This document shows, piece by piece, positions 45,949-54,012 of a DNA stretch of 64,000 nucleotides (the first letter of the stretch is position 1; each line of letters starts with the position of its first letter). Both the position numbers and the translations under genes were made by a program. This DNA comes from Marinobacter maroccanus (GTDB lineage Bacteria > Pseudomonadota > Gammaproteobacteria > Pseudomonadales > Oleiphilaceae), in contig NZ_PSSX01000001.1 of NCBI RefSeq assembly GCF_002933275.1, forward strand, positions 248,001 through 312,000, in the 5' to 3' direction. The notes beneath the pieces are model-generated. The model was not told the DNA's origin, searched no databases, and saw nothing but the letters and a program-made list of their open reading frames with translations.

Positions 45949-47442
45949 TTGAGAGCCAATCAGGTGGTGTCTGTAGTGGCTGGGTGCGCAGTAATCCTCT
46001 GTATGTGTGTCGTGATGTTTGCGGATTTTCTCCCCACCTACGGGGGGGCGTACGCGGATCAGCGCTTTCTTTTGGTGGGTTTAGCTGGTTTTCTCTCCTG
46101 CGCGGCCACTATTTGGTTCCTATTCAAAGGATTACCGTCGGCTAAGCTCTCGCAACACTTGTTACCTGCGATTGCGTTTATTCTCGGCTTTTCTGTTCTT
46201 TCGCTTGGTTTCATTGAAAAGAATTACGCTTTTGTGGAAGCAGGCCTCTACTCGTTTTATTTCGCTGCAATTGTATTTTCGGGGCTGGTTCTGGCTATGC
46301 AGGGGCTGGTCCATCGCTACCTCGAGATTTTCGTTTCCGTTGCTGCCGGTTCGTGCTTTCTCTATGGCGCCATGTCGGTCAATGTGTACCTGTTTGCGTT
46401 GGCCGATGGCCAGTCAGAACTTTCAGATCTGATTCCATGGGGCTTCGTGAATATTCGGTACTGGAGTCATGTGGCCACCTGGCTTTTGCCAATTTTGCCG
46501 CTCGCCGCTCTTATTGGCCCACTGCGAGATTACCGGCTTTGGCGCTCCTTGGTCGCTATTGGGGCAGGGCTCTGGTGGTGGATCATTCTGTTGTCTGCTT
46601 CCAGAGGAACGATGGTGGGTGTTGCGAGCGGTGTACTCTTTGTAACACTGTGTTTTGGGCGTCACAGCTGGCCCTGGTTGCGACAATTCACCATTTATCT
46701 CCTTGCTGGGATAGTGATCTGGTTGGTCCTTTCTGTGTTCGTGCCATCAGTACTGTTTGGTGAATCAGAGTTGGGTTCGGTCAGCGCAACCAGCTCTGGA
46801 AGGTTGCCCCTTTTTATCGAGGCTTGGCACATGAGCTTGCAGCATTTTCCATTTGGTATGGGGCCCCAATCGTGGTTGACCCACGATATCCTCACTGAGG
46901 AGTATTCAGCAAGCCGTAAGTTTGGGCATCCGCATAACATGTATCTGATGTGGGCTGCCGAGTATGGGTGGCTGCTGGTCTTCCTGCTCGCCATATTTGC
47001 GGTTCAGTGCACTTTCCTTTTCTGGAAGCGCCGAAGCACCTTGCTTTTGGAAGGCAAAACAAAAGATATCAATGTGTTGTGTGGCGTTGTTGCCTCCGTG
47101 ATTGGAGCGCTGGTACACGCGGGCGTGTCCGCAGTATTCATAGCGCCGGGGTCAATGTTGGTTGGAGTGTTGGTACTGGCCGGCTTCTGGGCGTTAATTG
47201 TCCCGTGCGGTTTGTTTGAAGTGCGAGGCGCACAAACGAACCCAAAATCGTATGGGAGACTTGTGGTTACAGTCTTTTTGGCGCCATTGATTGTCCTGCT
47301 TTGGCTTTTATGGCTGGGCCAAGTGCACGCCTATTATGTCGATATGAGGACCGATGAGATTTACTACAAAGAGGAGCTAAGGCAGCCCACAATGCCGCGC
47401 TTCTGGTTTCATGGAAATTTTCCTCGAACTGACTCTCCGTAA
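45949..47442 (+). CDS. O-antigen ligase-family membrane protein, probable pilin O-oligosaccharyltransferase (TfpO/PilO-like)
   Basis: About 497 residues with 11-12 predicted membrane helices and a Wzy_C (O-antigen ligase/WaaL-type) periplasmic loop containing SSGRLPLFIEAWHMSLQHFP, GMGPQSW and FGHPHNMYLMWAAEYG; the HNxxL-like histidine motif fits the family. Start is TTG at 45949 because GGAGG lies 9 nt upstream; the open frame extends further to 45901. It sits directly after pilA, as tfpO (pilO) does in P. aeruginosa group I strains, where this enzyme attaches an O-antigen unit to the pilin's C-terminal serine. A Wzy polymerase or WaaL ligase is the alternative. Confidence 0.8.
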   Translation: MRANQVVSVVAGCAVILCMCVVMFADFLPTYGGAYADQRFLLVGLAGFLSCAATIWFLFKGLPSAKLSQHLLPAIAFILGFSVLSLGFIEKNYAFVEAGLYSFYFAAIVFSGLVLAMQGLVHRYLEIFVSVAAGSCFLYGAMSVNVYLFALADGQSELSDLIPWGFVNIRYWSHVATWLLPILPLAALIGPLRDYRLWRSLVAIGAGLWWWIILLSASRGTMVGVASGVLFVTLCFGRHSWPWLRQFTIYLLAGIVIWLVLSVFVPSVLFGESELGSVSATSSGRLPLFIEAWHMSLQHFPFGMGPQSWLTHDILTEEYSASRKFGHPHNMYLMWAAEYGWLLVFLLAIFAVQCTFLFWKRRSTLLLEGKTKDINVLCGVVASVIGALVHAGVSAVFIAPGSMLVGVLVLAGFWALIVPCGLFEVRGAQTNPKSYGRLVVTVFLAPLIVLLWLLWLGQVHAYYVDMRTDEIYYKEELRQPTMPRFWFHGNFPRTDSP

Positions 47443-47491
47443 GTCCAGTCTGGATGCGAAGAAAGAGAATCTTTTCCGATTTGCCAACGCT

Positions 47492-47507
47492 TTGGTCCAA
47501 TCTTTGC
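47492..47507 (+). promoter_or_regulatory. Candidate sigma-54 promoter of the second pilin
   Basis: TGGTCCA-ATCT-TTGCT has GG and GC exactly 10 bp apart and a perfect TTGCT, but the -24 half matches at TGG and C only. Predicted start near 47518, 28 nt before the ATG of the second pilin. Confidence 0.5.
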
Positions 47508-47545
47508 TCCGTTAAAGATGTCGTAGAGTCTGTGGAATACAAGGC

Positions 47546-47989
47546 ATGTCTGCAAAAAATCGTGGTTTTACCCTTATTGAACTCATGATCGTTGTTGCGA
47601 TCATAGGGATTCTTGCGTCCTTTGCGTTGCCAGCCTACCAGGGGCACGTGATGCAATCTCAAATTAATCAGGCGCTTGGGGAACTAGCCGCCTACAAGTC
47701 GGCCGTGGAGGAGCGCCTTGTCCGGAACGGTACGCTCGCAAACTCCGATATCGGTTATTCCCCTTCACCCTTAACTACGGGTACCCCGGCGACTGATATA
47801 GCAGTGTTAAATCCTGACGGTTCTGGGCACCTCCAGGTGACCATGGGCGGCAATGCACACGGCGACCTTTCGGGGTTGGTGTTGAGGCTCGAACGCACGG
47901 TCAACGGAACCTGGAATTGTGTGGTTGATACAAGCGGTGCCTCAAACTGGAGAGACAGGTATAGCCCATTAGGTTGTACTGTTATTTAA
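47546..47989 (+). CDS. Second type IV pilin
   Basis: The 147-residue prepilin has a short 7-residue leader (MSAKNRG) before [20 protein letters not shown] with Glu at mature position 5. A shorter globular domain follows, with Cys in TWNCVVDTSG and PLGCTVI, again a disulfide-loop pattern. It is pilA-like rather than a minor pilin (no FimU or PilV features). It ends in Ile, not Ser. The mature helix is like pilA's but the rest diverges strongly. The ribosome site is weak (AAGG only 1 nt from the ATG). Its 3' end overlaps the convergent metallo-beta-lactamase gene by 4 bp. Confidence 0.92.
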   Translation: MSAKNRGFTLIELMIVVAIIGILASFALPAYQGHVMQSQINQALGELAAYKSAVEERLVRNGTLANSDIGYSPSPLTTGTPATDIAVLNPDGSGHLQVTMGGNAHGDLSGLVLRLERTVNGTWNCVVDTSGASNWRDRYSPLGCTVI

Positions 47990-49347
47990 ACCTCCACTTC
48001 TTCAAACAGTTCAGGCACCTCTGCATCCCAGCCGAATTTTTCGCAAATCCGCTTGCGCATTACGTCACTCGCAACCAGCTCGCCGTGAGTGACGTACACC
48101 TTCTCCGGCTTAAGTGAACCTTGCTCCAGCCAGGTTAGAATCTCGTTGTAATCACCATGGGCGGAGAGAGAGTCGAGGTTATGAATTTCGGCTTTCACCG
48201 GCCAGTACTCGCCATGAATCTTCACCGATTCCGCACCATTCACTAACGCATCACCACGAGTACCCGGTGCCTGGAAGCCCGCAAAAACTATGCTGTTTCG
48301 AGGATTCGGTAGCAGCGTTTTCAGGTGGTGCAGCACCCGCCCACCACTGGCCATCCCGCTGGCAGAAATAATCACGCAGGGATAGCGCACCGCGTCCAGT
48401 TTGATCGATTCTTCCACCTTGCGAACAAACTGGGTTTTCTCATCAATCAGCTCACACTGGGCCGCATTCAGCTTGTGTTCCTTATGGTGCTTGCAGAAAA
48501 TCTCTGTAGCCTTGATGGCCATCGGGCTGTTCAGGAACACGGGAAGCTTGGGGATCTTCCCGTCTCCCATAATCTTGTGTATCACATAAAGCAGCATCTG
48601 CGCCCGGCCAACGGCGAACGCCGGTAAAAGCACAATGCCGCCGCGCCCGGCGGTTTTCGTGATGATTTCGGCCAGCTCCGCTTCCGGATCTGTTTCACCA
48701 TGGGCGCGATCCCCGTAGGTTGATTCGCACACCAGCACGTCGGCTTTCTGCAGCGGCTCCGGCGGCCGCATGATGATGTCGTTTTGTCGCCCCACGTCCC
48801 CGCTGAACACAACCGTTCTGTCTGCGCCCTTGTGATGAACGTGCACACAGGATGATCCCAGAATATGGCCTGCCGGAGTAAAGGTTACCTGGAACCCTTT
48901 CACCGGCTCGAACGTCTCATGGTAGTGCAGGGACTCAAAATGTTTGAGCGCTTCCCAAGCGTCTTTCTCGGTAAACAGCGGCTCCGGCTTCTCGTGCTTT
49001 GAGAACTTCTTGCGGAAGGCGTATTTTGCATCCTCCTCCTGCAGGAAGCCGGCGTCCGGTAGCAGTACCTTGCACAGTTCATGGGTGGCCTTGGTGCAGT
49101 ATACCTTGCCTTTGAAGCCGTTTTTTACGAGGGCTGGCAGGTAACCCGAGTGGTCAATATGAGCGTGGGTAAGCACCACCGCATCGATGGTGGAAGGATC
49201 CACCGGAAACTTCGCCCAGTTTCGCCGGCGCAGGGTTTTAACGCCTTGGTACATGCCGCAGTCCACCAGCACCCGGTGCTTATCATCCGAGAGCAGGTAG
49301 CGGGAGCCGGTGACTGTGCCTGTGCCGCCAAGGAAGCGAAGTTTCAT
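47986..49347 (-). CDS. Metallo-beta-lactamase fold RNA-processing-type exonuclease (beta-CASP)
   Basis: The 453-residue protein has the metallo-beta-lactamase signature LTHAHIDHSGYLPAL, further zinc ligands (GHILGSSCVHVHH and SGDVGRQND), a beta-CASP domain (about 210-340, with STYGDRAH and VLLPAFAVGRAQ), the conserved FAGFQAPGTRGDAL and the RNA-specificity domain motif LSAHGDYNEILTWL. This is the bacterial CPSF73-like group (YSH1 type). ATG at 49347 with AAGGACG upstream gives the family start; the longer frame begins 17 codons earlier. It is divergent from cysQ across about 90 bp. Confidence 0.93.
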   Translation of the reverse strand: MKLRFLGGTGTVTGSRYLLSDDKHRVLVDCGMYQGVKTLRRRNWAKFPVDPSTIDAVVLTHAHIDHSGYLPALVKNGFKGKVYCTKATHELCKVLLPDAGFLQEEDAKYAFRKKFSKHEKPEPLFTEKDAWEALKHFESLHYHETFEPVKGFQVTFTPAGHILGSSCVHVHHKGADRTVVFSGDVGRQNDIIMRPPEPLQKADVLVCESTYGDRAHGETDPEAELAEIITKTAGRGGIVLLPAFAVGRAQMLLYVIHKIMGDGKIPKLPVFLNSPMAIKATEIFCKHHKEHKLNAAQCELIDEKTQFVRKVEESIKLDAVRYPCVIISASGMASGGRVLHHLKTLLPNPRNSIVFAGFQAPGTRGDALVNGAESVKIHGEYWPVKAEIHNLDSLSAHGDYNEILTWLEQGSLKPEKVYVTHGELVASDVMRKRICEKFGWDAEVPELFEEVEV

Positions 49348-49437
49348 AGAGGCGTCCTTCTGGTTCTTTGTTAAGGGAGTGTTACTATTACCCATCATAG
49401 TTCATAACGTTTTGATCTGAAGCAGGAAGCGAATCGC

Positions 49438-50217
49438 ATGCATTACAGCTCCGTTCTCCCGGATGTCATCAAGGTAGCAGACGAAGCCAGCGAAAAAGTG
49501 CTGCATATCTACCAGTCTGATTTCAAGGTGAGCTACAAAGCAGACGATTCTCCGATCACGGCCGCAGACACCGCCGCCCACGACATCATCACCCACGGGC
49601 TGCGCAGAATTAGCCGGGATATACCCATCCTTTCGGAAGAGGGGAAGGATATCCCCTGGGAAGAGCGCAAACACTGGCGCCGGTTCTGGCTGGTGGACCC
49701 TGTCGACGGTACCAAGGACTTCACTCAACGCACCGGCGAGTTCACCGTCAACATCGCCATGATTGAGGACGGTGAGCCGGTTATGGGTGTGGTCATCGCT
49801 CCGGCCCTGAAAGAAGCTTATTGGGGGGTGGTAGGTGAGGGTGCCCACATGCGTGATCGAACTGGCAAAGTTCACCGAATTCGGGTGGCAGAACCCAAGG
49901 TGGTCAAGCGCGTAGTGGCCAGCAAAAATCACCTTAATAAGGAAACGAAAGCTTTCATTGAGGAAAAGCTAGGTGAGCATGAGCTGATTCAGGCGGGAAG
50001 CTCCCTCAAATTCTGCCGAATTGCCGAAGGCCATGCCGACATCTATCCCCGCCTGGGGCCTACCTGTGAGTGGGATACGGGTGCTGCTCAGGCCGTTTTG
50101 ATGGCGGCTGGCGGAAAAGTGGAAACGCTTGATGGCATGCCATTGAAATACGGTAAACAAGATGTGTTAAATCCGTATTTCGTAGCATCGGGAAGCTGGT
50201 ACAGTCTCCGGCCATGA
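49438..50217 (+). CDS. cysQ: 3'(2'),5'-bisphosphate nucleotidase CysQ
   Basis: The 259-residue inositol-monophosphatase-fold enzyme removes 3'-phosphate from PAP, produced during sulfate assimilation. Metal and catalytic motifs are DSPITAADTAAHDII, ILSEEGKDI (Glu67/68), LVDPVDGTKDF (Asp87, Asp90) and GPTCEWDTGAAQAVLMAAGG. ATG at 49438 with AGGAAG upstream. It overlaps the rfaH start by 4 bp (ATGA), so rfaH is cotranscribed with cysQ. Confidence 0.94.
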   Translation: MHYSSVLPDVIKVADEASEKVLHIYQSDFKVSYKADDSPITAADTAAHDIITHGLRRISRDIPILSEEGKDIPWEERKHWRRFWLVDPVDGTKDFTQRTGEFTVNIAMIEDGEPVMGVVIAPALKEAYWGVVGEGAHMRDRTGKVHRIRVAEPKVVKRVVASKNHLNKETKAFIEEKLGEHELIQAGSSLKFCRIAEGHADIYPRLGPTCEWDTGAAQAVLMAAGGKVETLDGMPLKYGKQDVLNPYFVASGSWYSLRP

Positions 50218-50693
50218 CCTGGTACGCACTTCAACACAAGCCCGCTCAGGGCGACCGAGCTCTTCAGCACCTACAGAATCAGGACATTGCCTGCTTCTAC
50301 CCGAAAATCAGTGTTGAGGAAATCAAGGGCGGAAAGCGCTCGAAGAAACTGGAGCCGCTGTTTCCCGGTTATCTGTTCGTAAATCTTGAGCAGAGCGATC
50401 CAATGTGGTCGAAGCTCCGGTCTACCCGGGGGGTTCTTCGTGTTGTGGGCTTCGCCAACAAACCTGCACCCATCAGAGATGCTGTGATTCAGCACATAAA
50501 AGAGAGCCTGGACTCGGTGGCAGAGCTGGGTGGCATAAAGCCAGGCCAGGCAGTGCAATTGAATGAAGGGCCGTTTGAGGGCATTAATGCCATCTTCCAG
50601 TCCTACGACGGCGAGGCGCGTGCAATCGTGCTGATAAACTTTATGCAAAAGCAACAAATGGTAAGGGTTCCTGTCTCTGCTCTAAAAAGGTGA
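50214..50693 (+). CDS. rfaH: Transcription antiterminator RfaH
   Basis: The 159-residue NusG paralogue begins WYALQHKPAQGDRALQHLQN, matching RfaH WYLLYCKRGQ. It has the RfaH-type EIKGGKRSKKLEPLFPGYLFV and the KOW-like end ITEG-type NEGPFEGINAIFQSYDGEAR. RfaH rides RNA polymerase on long polysaccharide operons after loading at an ops site, suppresses pausing and Rho and recruits ribosomes. A perfect ops site lies at 50982-50993, 289 bp downstream, before the polysaccharide operon. The start overlaps the cysQ stop. Confidence 0.94.
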   Translation: MTWYALQHKPAQGDRALQHLQNQDIACFYPKISVEEIKGGKRSKKLEPLFPGYLFVNLEQSDPMWSKLRSTRGVLRVVGFANKPAPIRDAVIQHIKESLDSVAELGGIKPGQAVQLNEGPFEGINAIFQSYDGEARAIVLINFMQKQQMVRVPVSALKR

Positions 50694-50814
50694 GATAACC
50701 TGAAAAAACACCTTCCTTCCCGCTGCGGTGGCTGGCAATAATTGCATCTTCAACTCTTTAACAATTCTTTACTGCCGCAAGTCCCTGAAACCATAGTGTC
50801 AGACTTTTTGTCAC

Positions 50815-50842
50815 TTGCTTGTCACAGGCGATGACGTAGAAT
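50815..50842 (+). promoter_or_regulatory. Probable promoter of the polysaccharide operon
   Basis: TTGCTT (50815-50820) and TAGAAT (50837-50842) have 16 bp between them. Transcription would begin near 50849, giving a leader of about 165 nt before the first gene, with the ops site inside it. No other gene is seen in the 320-bp gap after rfaH. Confidence 0.45.
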
Positions 50843-50981
50843 CGTCACGCTTCTGAAACAGAACATTCATCTACCGACAGGGATACAGTTGGGATTCAGT
50901 TGTTCCCTCCCTTTTGCCTGTTTCCTGTCATTTTTCAGATAATCTAATTTTGACCTTAAAACACTGGGCCCTGGTCGGTGG

Positions 50982-50993
50982 GGCGGTAGCGTG
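50982..50993 (+). promoter_or_regulatory. ops element for RfaH recruitment (JUMPstart-like leader)
   Basis: GGCGGTAGCGTG is a perfect match to the RfaH-recruiting ops sequence, 20 bp before the first gene of the polysaccharide operon. The 20-30 bp upstream (ACACTGGGCCCTGGT and GGTGGG) loosely resemble the JUMPstart sequence that precedes capsule and O-antigen operons. Confidence 0.95.
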
Positions 50994-51013
50994 CTTGAGA
51001 GATTCCAGCTTAA

Positions 51014-52489
51014 ATGAATGACATGTCCCGAATTCAACCTCCTGTTGAGGCCTTGAACAGAGTGTCGCTTAACAAGAGAACTCACGAGTTTCCTCTCGCG
51101 CCACAGGCGAGTGGCCGCGTTCAGTTTGCCTTTTGGATGCAATGGGCTGTAGCCACGTTCATTCAGTGCAGCCTGCTCATCTGGCTTGCGGTTGAAAAAA
51201 CAGGGAGCGATGTAGCTTCGCACTACAGAATGCTGGCAGTAGTTTCTTCGTTGCTCGCCATTCCTCTTTTCGCTGTCTTCCGCGCTTACAGTATTCGTAG
51301 TGGCTATCTGGTGGGTATCGCCAGGATTCTTGCCGCCTGGTCGACGCTGGTGGCCATGCTCGCATTCATTGCGTTCGTAACCAAAACCAGTGAAAGCTAT
51401 TCCAGGGAAGTCATATTGCAGTGGGTAGCAGCAGGCTTCGGGCTCCAGGCGCTGGCGTTCGTACCAGTACACAAGATTGTTCGTAGAATGGACAAGCGCC
51501 ACCGCTTTGCGAATGCTTCAGTGATTATAGGCTGTGGCGACATTGCACTTACGTTGGCAACCAAGCTTCGTCACGAGCGCAAGGAAAGTATGTTGGGCAT
51601 GGTTTGCCTGGACGACGAAGACCCTCACAACGGTAACGCCGAGACCCCTTATTATCCGACTCTGGGAACGGTCAGCCAGTTAAGGTCGATTCTTCGCGAT
51701 AACCGTGTCAACCGCGTCTACATCGCGTTGCCCGCCAAGGAAACGGACCAGATTGAAGGCCTTTATGTTGACCTTCTCGATGCCAGCGTTGATGTGGTCT
51801 GGGTGCCCGATTTTGCCAATCTCAAGCTGCTGAACCACAGTATCTACAACCTGGGTGGAATGCCGGCAATCAACCTGAACGAAAGCCCGCTAACATCCTA
51901 CCCGGGCAGCGCCTTCCTGAAGTCCATCATGGACAGAACCTGTGCGCTTCTTGGTATTCTATTGCTCAGCCCACTTTTGTTGGGTGTCGCCATTGCAGTG
52001 AAACTCAGCTCGCCGGGCCCTGTGCTGTTCCGCCAAAAGCGCCATGGCTGGAACGGCAACATTATCGAAGTTCTGAAGTTCCGCTCAATGCGTATGCACG
52101 ATGATCAGAAAGTAAAGCAGGCCACCAAGGACGATCCCCGGGTAACGCCGGTTGGAAGATTCCTGCGCCGCTCCTCAATCGATGAGCTGCCGCAGCTATT
52201 CAATGTGCTAAAAGGGGATATGTCCCTCGTCGGCCCCAGGCCGCATGCTATTGCCCATAATGACTACTATTCCGATAAAATAATTGCCTACATGGCGCGG
52301 CACCGCATCAAACCGGGAATAACCGGGCTGGCACAGATAAGCGGATACCGCGGAGAAACAGAAACCATCGACAAGATGCAGAAGCGGGTAGAGCTCGACC
52401 TTGATTACATCAACCACTGGAGCTTGTGGCTGGACGTCAAGATTCTCATCAAAACGCCGCTAACACTGATCTCGAAAGACATCTATTAA
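51014..52489 (+). CDS. Undecaprenyl-phosphate sugar-1-phosphate transferase (WcaJ/WbaP type)
   Basis: The 491-residue polyprenyl-phosphate hexose-1-phosphate transferase has five N-terminal membrane helices (about 40-160), a cytosolic nucleotide-binding-like domain (ASVIIGCGDIALTLATKL onward), and a C-terminal catalytic domain with FLKSIMDRTCALLGILLLSP, LFRQKRHGWNGNIIEVLKFRSM, DPRVTPVGRFLRRSSIDELP and SLVGPRPHAIAHND. It starts the repeating unit by moving glucose- or galactose-1-phosphate onto undecaprenyl phosphate. First gene of the RfaH-type operon; ATG at 51014 follows the ops site by 20 bp. ATG at 51023 is possible. Confidence 0.93.
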   Translation: MNDMSRIQPPVEALNRVSLNKRTHEFPLAPQASGRVQFAFWMQWAVATFIQCSLLIWLAVEKTGSDVASHYRMLAVVSSLLAIPLFAVFRAYSIRSGYLVGIARILAAWSTLVAMLAFIAFVTKTSESYSREVILQWVAAGFGLQALAFVPVHKIVRRMDKRHRFANASVIIGCGDIALTLATKLRHERKESMLGMVCLDDEDPHNGNAETPYYPTLGTVSQLRSILRDNRVNRVYIALPAKETDQIEGLYVDLLDASVDVVWVPDFANLKLLNHSIYNLGGMPAINLNESPLTSYPGSAFLKSIMDRTCALLGILLLSPLLLGVAIAVKLSSPGPVLFRQKRHGWNGNIIEVLKFRSMRMHDDQKVKQATKDDPRVTPVGRFLRRSSIDELPQLFNVLKGDMSLVGPRPHAIAHNDYYSDKIIAYMARHRIKPGITGLAQISGYRGETETIDKMQKRVELDLDYINHWSLWLDVKILIKTPLTLISKDIY

Positions 52490-52512
52490 CCAGACCTTTT
52501 CGGCTTGAATCA

Positions 52513-53991
52513 ATGCGACGTGTAATAACAATACTGTCTGCGGGTGTGTTTCTGGCAGCCCCGTTGCAAGCTTTTGCCGCCCCCTGGCTTGGGCCCGGAG
52601 ACGCGCGGGCGCGCCACTCCATCCAGAAACTGTCCGACCGTGGTCACCTCGATGCATCCACAACCACCTGGCCAATCAATTGGGCAGATCTGGAGCAGGG
52701 GCTGGATGAAAGCAGTGACAGCTCGGTGGCCACTCAGCGCGCCTATTTGGGGTTTGAGAGGGAACAGCAGGCGGAAACTGGTTTCCGTGGAGAACTGAAG
52801 CTTGAGGGCGCCAACGATCCAGCCTTCCTCCGTGGCTTCCACGATCTGCCCCGGGAGGAAGGCCAGCTTACCGCAACGCTTCAATGGCAGGGCGAAGCCT
52901 GGGCAGCAGGGATTTCACCATCGGCAGTCGCAGATCCTGGCGATGGCAAGGAGTTCAGGCTTGATGGCTCTTACGTTGCCGCAACCGCAGGGAACTGGGT
53001 GCTCGGTGTTGGGGCTATCGACCGGTGGTGGGGCCCGGGCTGGCAATCCACCATGATTCTCTCTAACAACGCCAGGCCCATTCCAGCCGTATGGATTGAC
53101 AGAAAAAGCAGCCTGGCACCGGAATCGGACCTGCTCTCATGGATCGGCCCCTGGAAGTTGAACCTGTTTCTGGGGCAGCTGGAAGAAGAACGCACCATTC
53201 CCGACGCCAAAATGATCGGTATGAGGGTAACCTTTGTACCCATTGAGCGGCTCGAAATCGGGCTTTCCCGAACCATTATTTTCGGTGGTGAGGGCAGGCC
53301 CGAGGGGCTCTCTACAATATGGGATGCACTTATCGGCCAAGACAACACTGTTGCCGGAGAGTCCACGCAGGACGATCCCAGCAATCAGTTAGCAACCATC
53401 GACGCCCGGTACGGCTTCCCCCTGGGTGAACAAACCATGGGGCTATACGCCCAGATGATGGGCGAAGACGAAGCGGGTTACTTGCCTTCCCGTAAATCAT
53501 GGCTCTTTGGCGTAGACTGGACAAGCCAGTTGCTCCGTTCGGATCAACAATGGTTTGTCGAATTTACCAACACTTTGGCGGAGGACCTGCTGGGTGACCC
53601 TCGTGCGGATTACGCGTACGATCATTTTTTATACACCACGGGTTACCAATACTATGGCAGAGCGATAGGCTCCACCTTCGATGCAGACGCCGAAGCCCTG
53701 TCTCTGGGCCTGCTGAATTTCCTGCCGGACGGAAGTAACCTGACAGCTACATTGACCTACGCCAACCTCAACAAAGACGGCGGTAACCGTGTGAGCCAGC
53801 CCGACGACGAGGTTTTTTACAACGTACCGGATGGCGCTCAGAAAGTTGCGATAGCCAATCTCGGTTACGGCAACGAAGTGCTCGGTGGGTGGCTGGATCT
53901 GAACCTTCAACTGACCGACAAAGAAATTCAACTTCTGGGCGGGGAAAAGGACCGTTGGTCCCTCTCCGCTTCCTGGAAGTACCGCTTCTAA
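52513..53991 (+). CDS. wzi: Capsule assembly protein Wzi-like outer-membrane barrel
   Basis: The 492-residue protein has a signal peptide (MRRVITILSAGVFLAAPLQA to FA) and the Wzi capsule-assembly pattern: an N-terminal helical bundle segment (PGDARARHSIQKLSDRGHLD), then LELKLEG-type barrel strands, GIDRWWGPGW, IMLSNNARPIPAVWIDRKSS-type turn (split here), RVTFVPIERLEIGLSRT and a final aromatic residue (YRF). In E. coli K30 Wzi anchors capsule to the outer membrane. ATG at 52513 gives a correct signal; the open frame extends 29 codons further. Confidence 0.88.
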   Translation: MRRVITILSAGVFLAAPLQAFAAPWLGPGDARARHSIQKLSDRGHLDASTTTWPINWADLEQGLDESSDSSVATQRAYLGFEREQQAETGFRGELKLEGANDPAFLRGFHDLPREEGQLTATLQWQGEAWAAGISPSAVADPGDGKEFRLDGSYVAATAGNWVLGVGAIDRWWGPGWQSTMILSNNARPIPAVWIDRKSSLAPESDLLSWIGPWKLNLFLGQLEEERTIPDAKMIGMRVTFVPIERLEIGLSRTIIFGGEGRPEGLSTIWDALIGQDNTVAGESTQDDPSNQLATIDARYGFPLGEQTMGLYAQMMGEDEAGYLPSRKSWLFGVDWTSQLLRSDQQWFVEFTNTLAEDLLGDPRADYAYDHFLYTTGYQYYGRAIGSTFDADAEALSLGLLNFLPDGSNLTATLTYANLNKDGGNRVSQPDDEVFYNVPDGAQKVAIANLGYGNEVLGGWLDLNLQLTDKEIQLLGGEKDRWSLSASWKYRF

Positions 53992-54012
53992 TTCAAATTC
54001 TATAGGCCCGGA

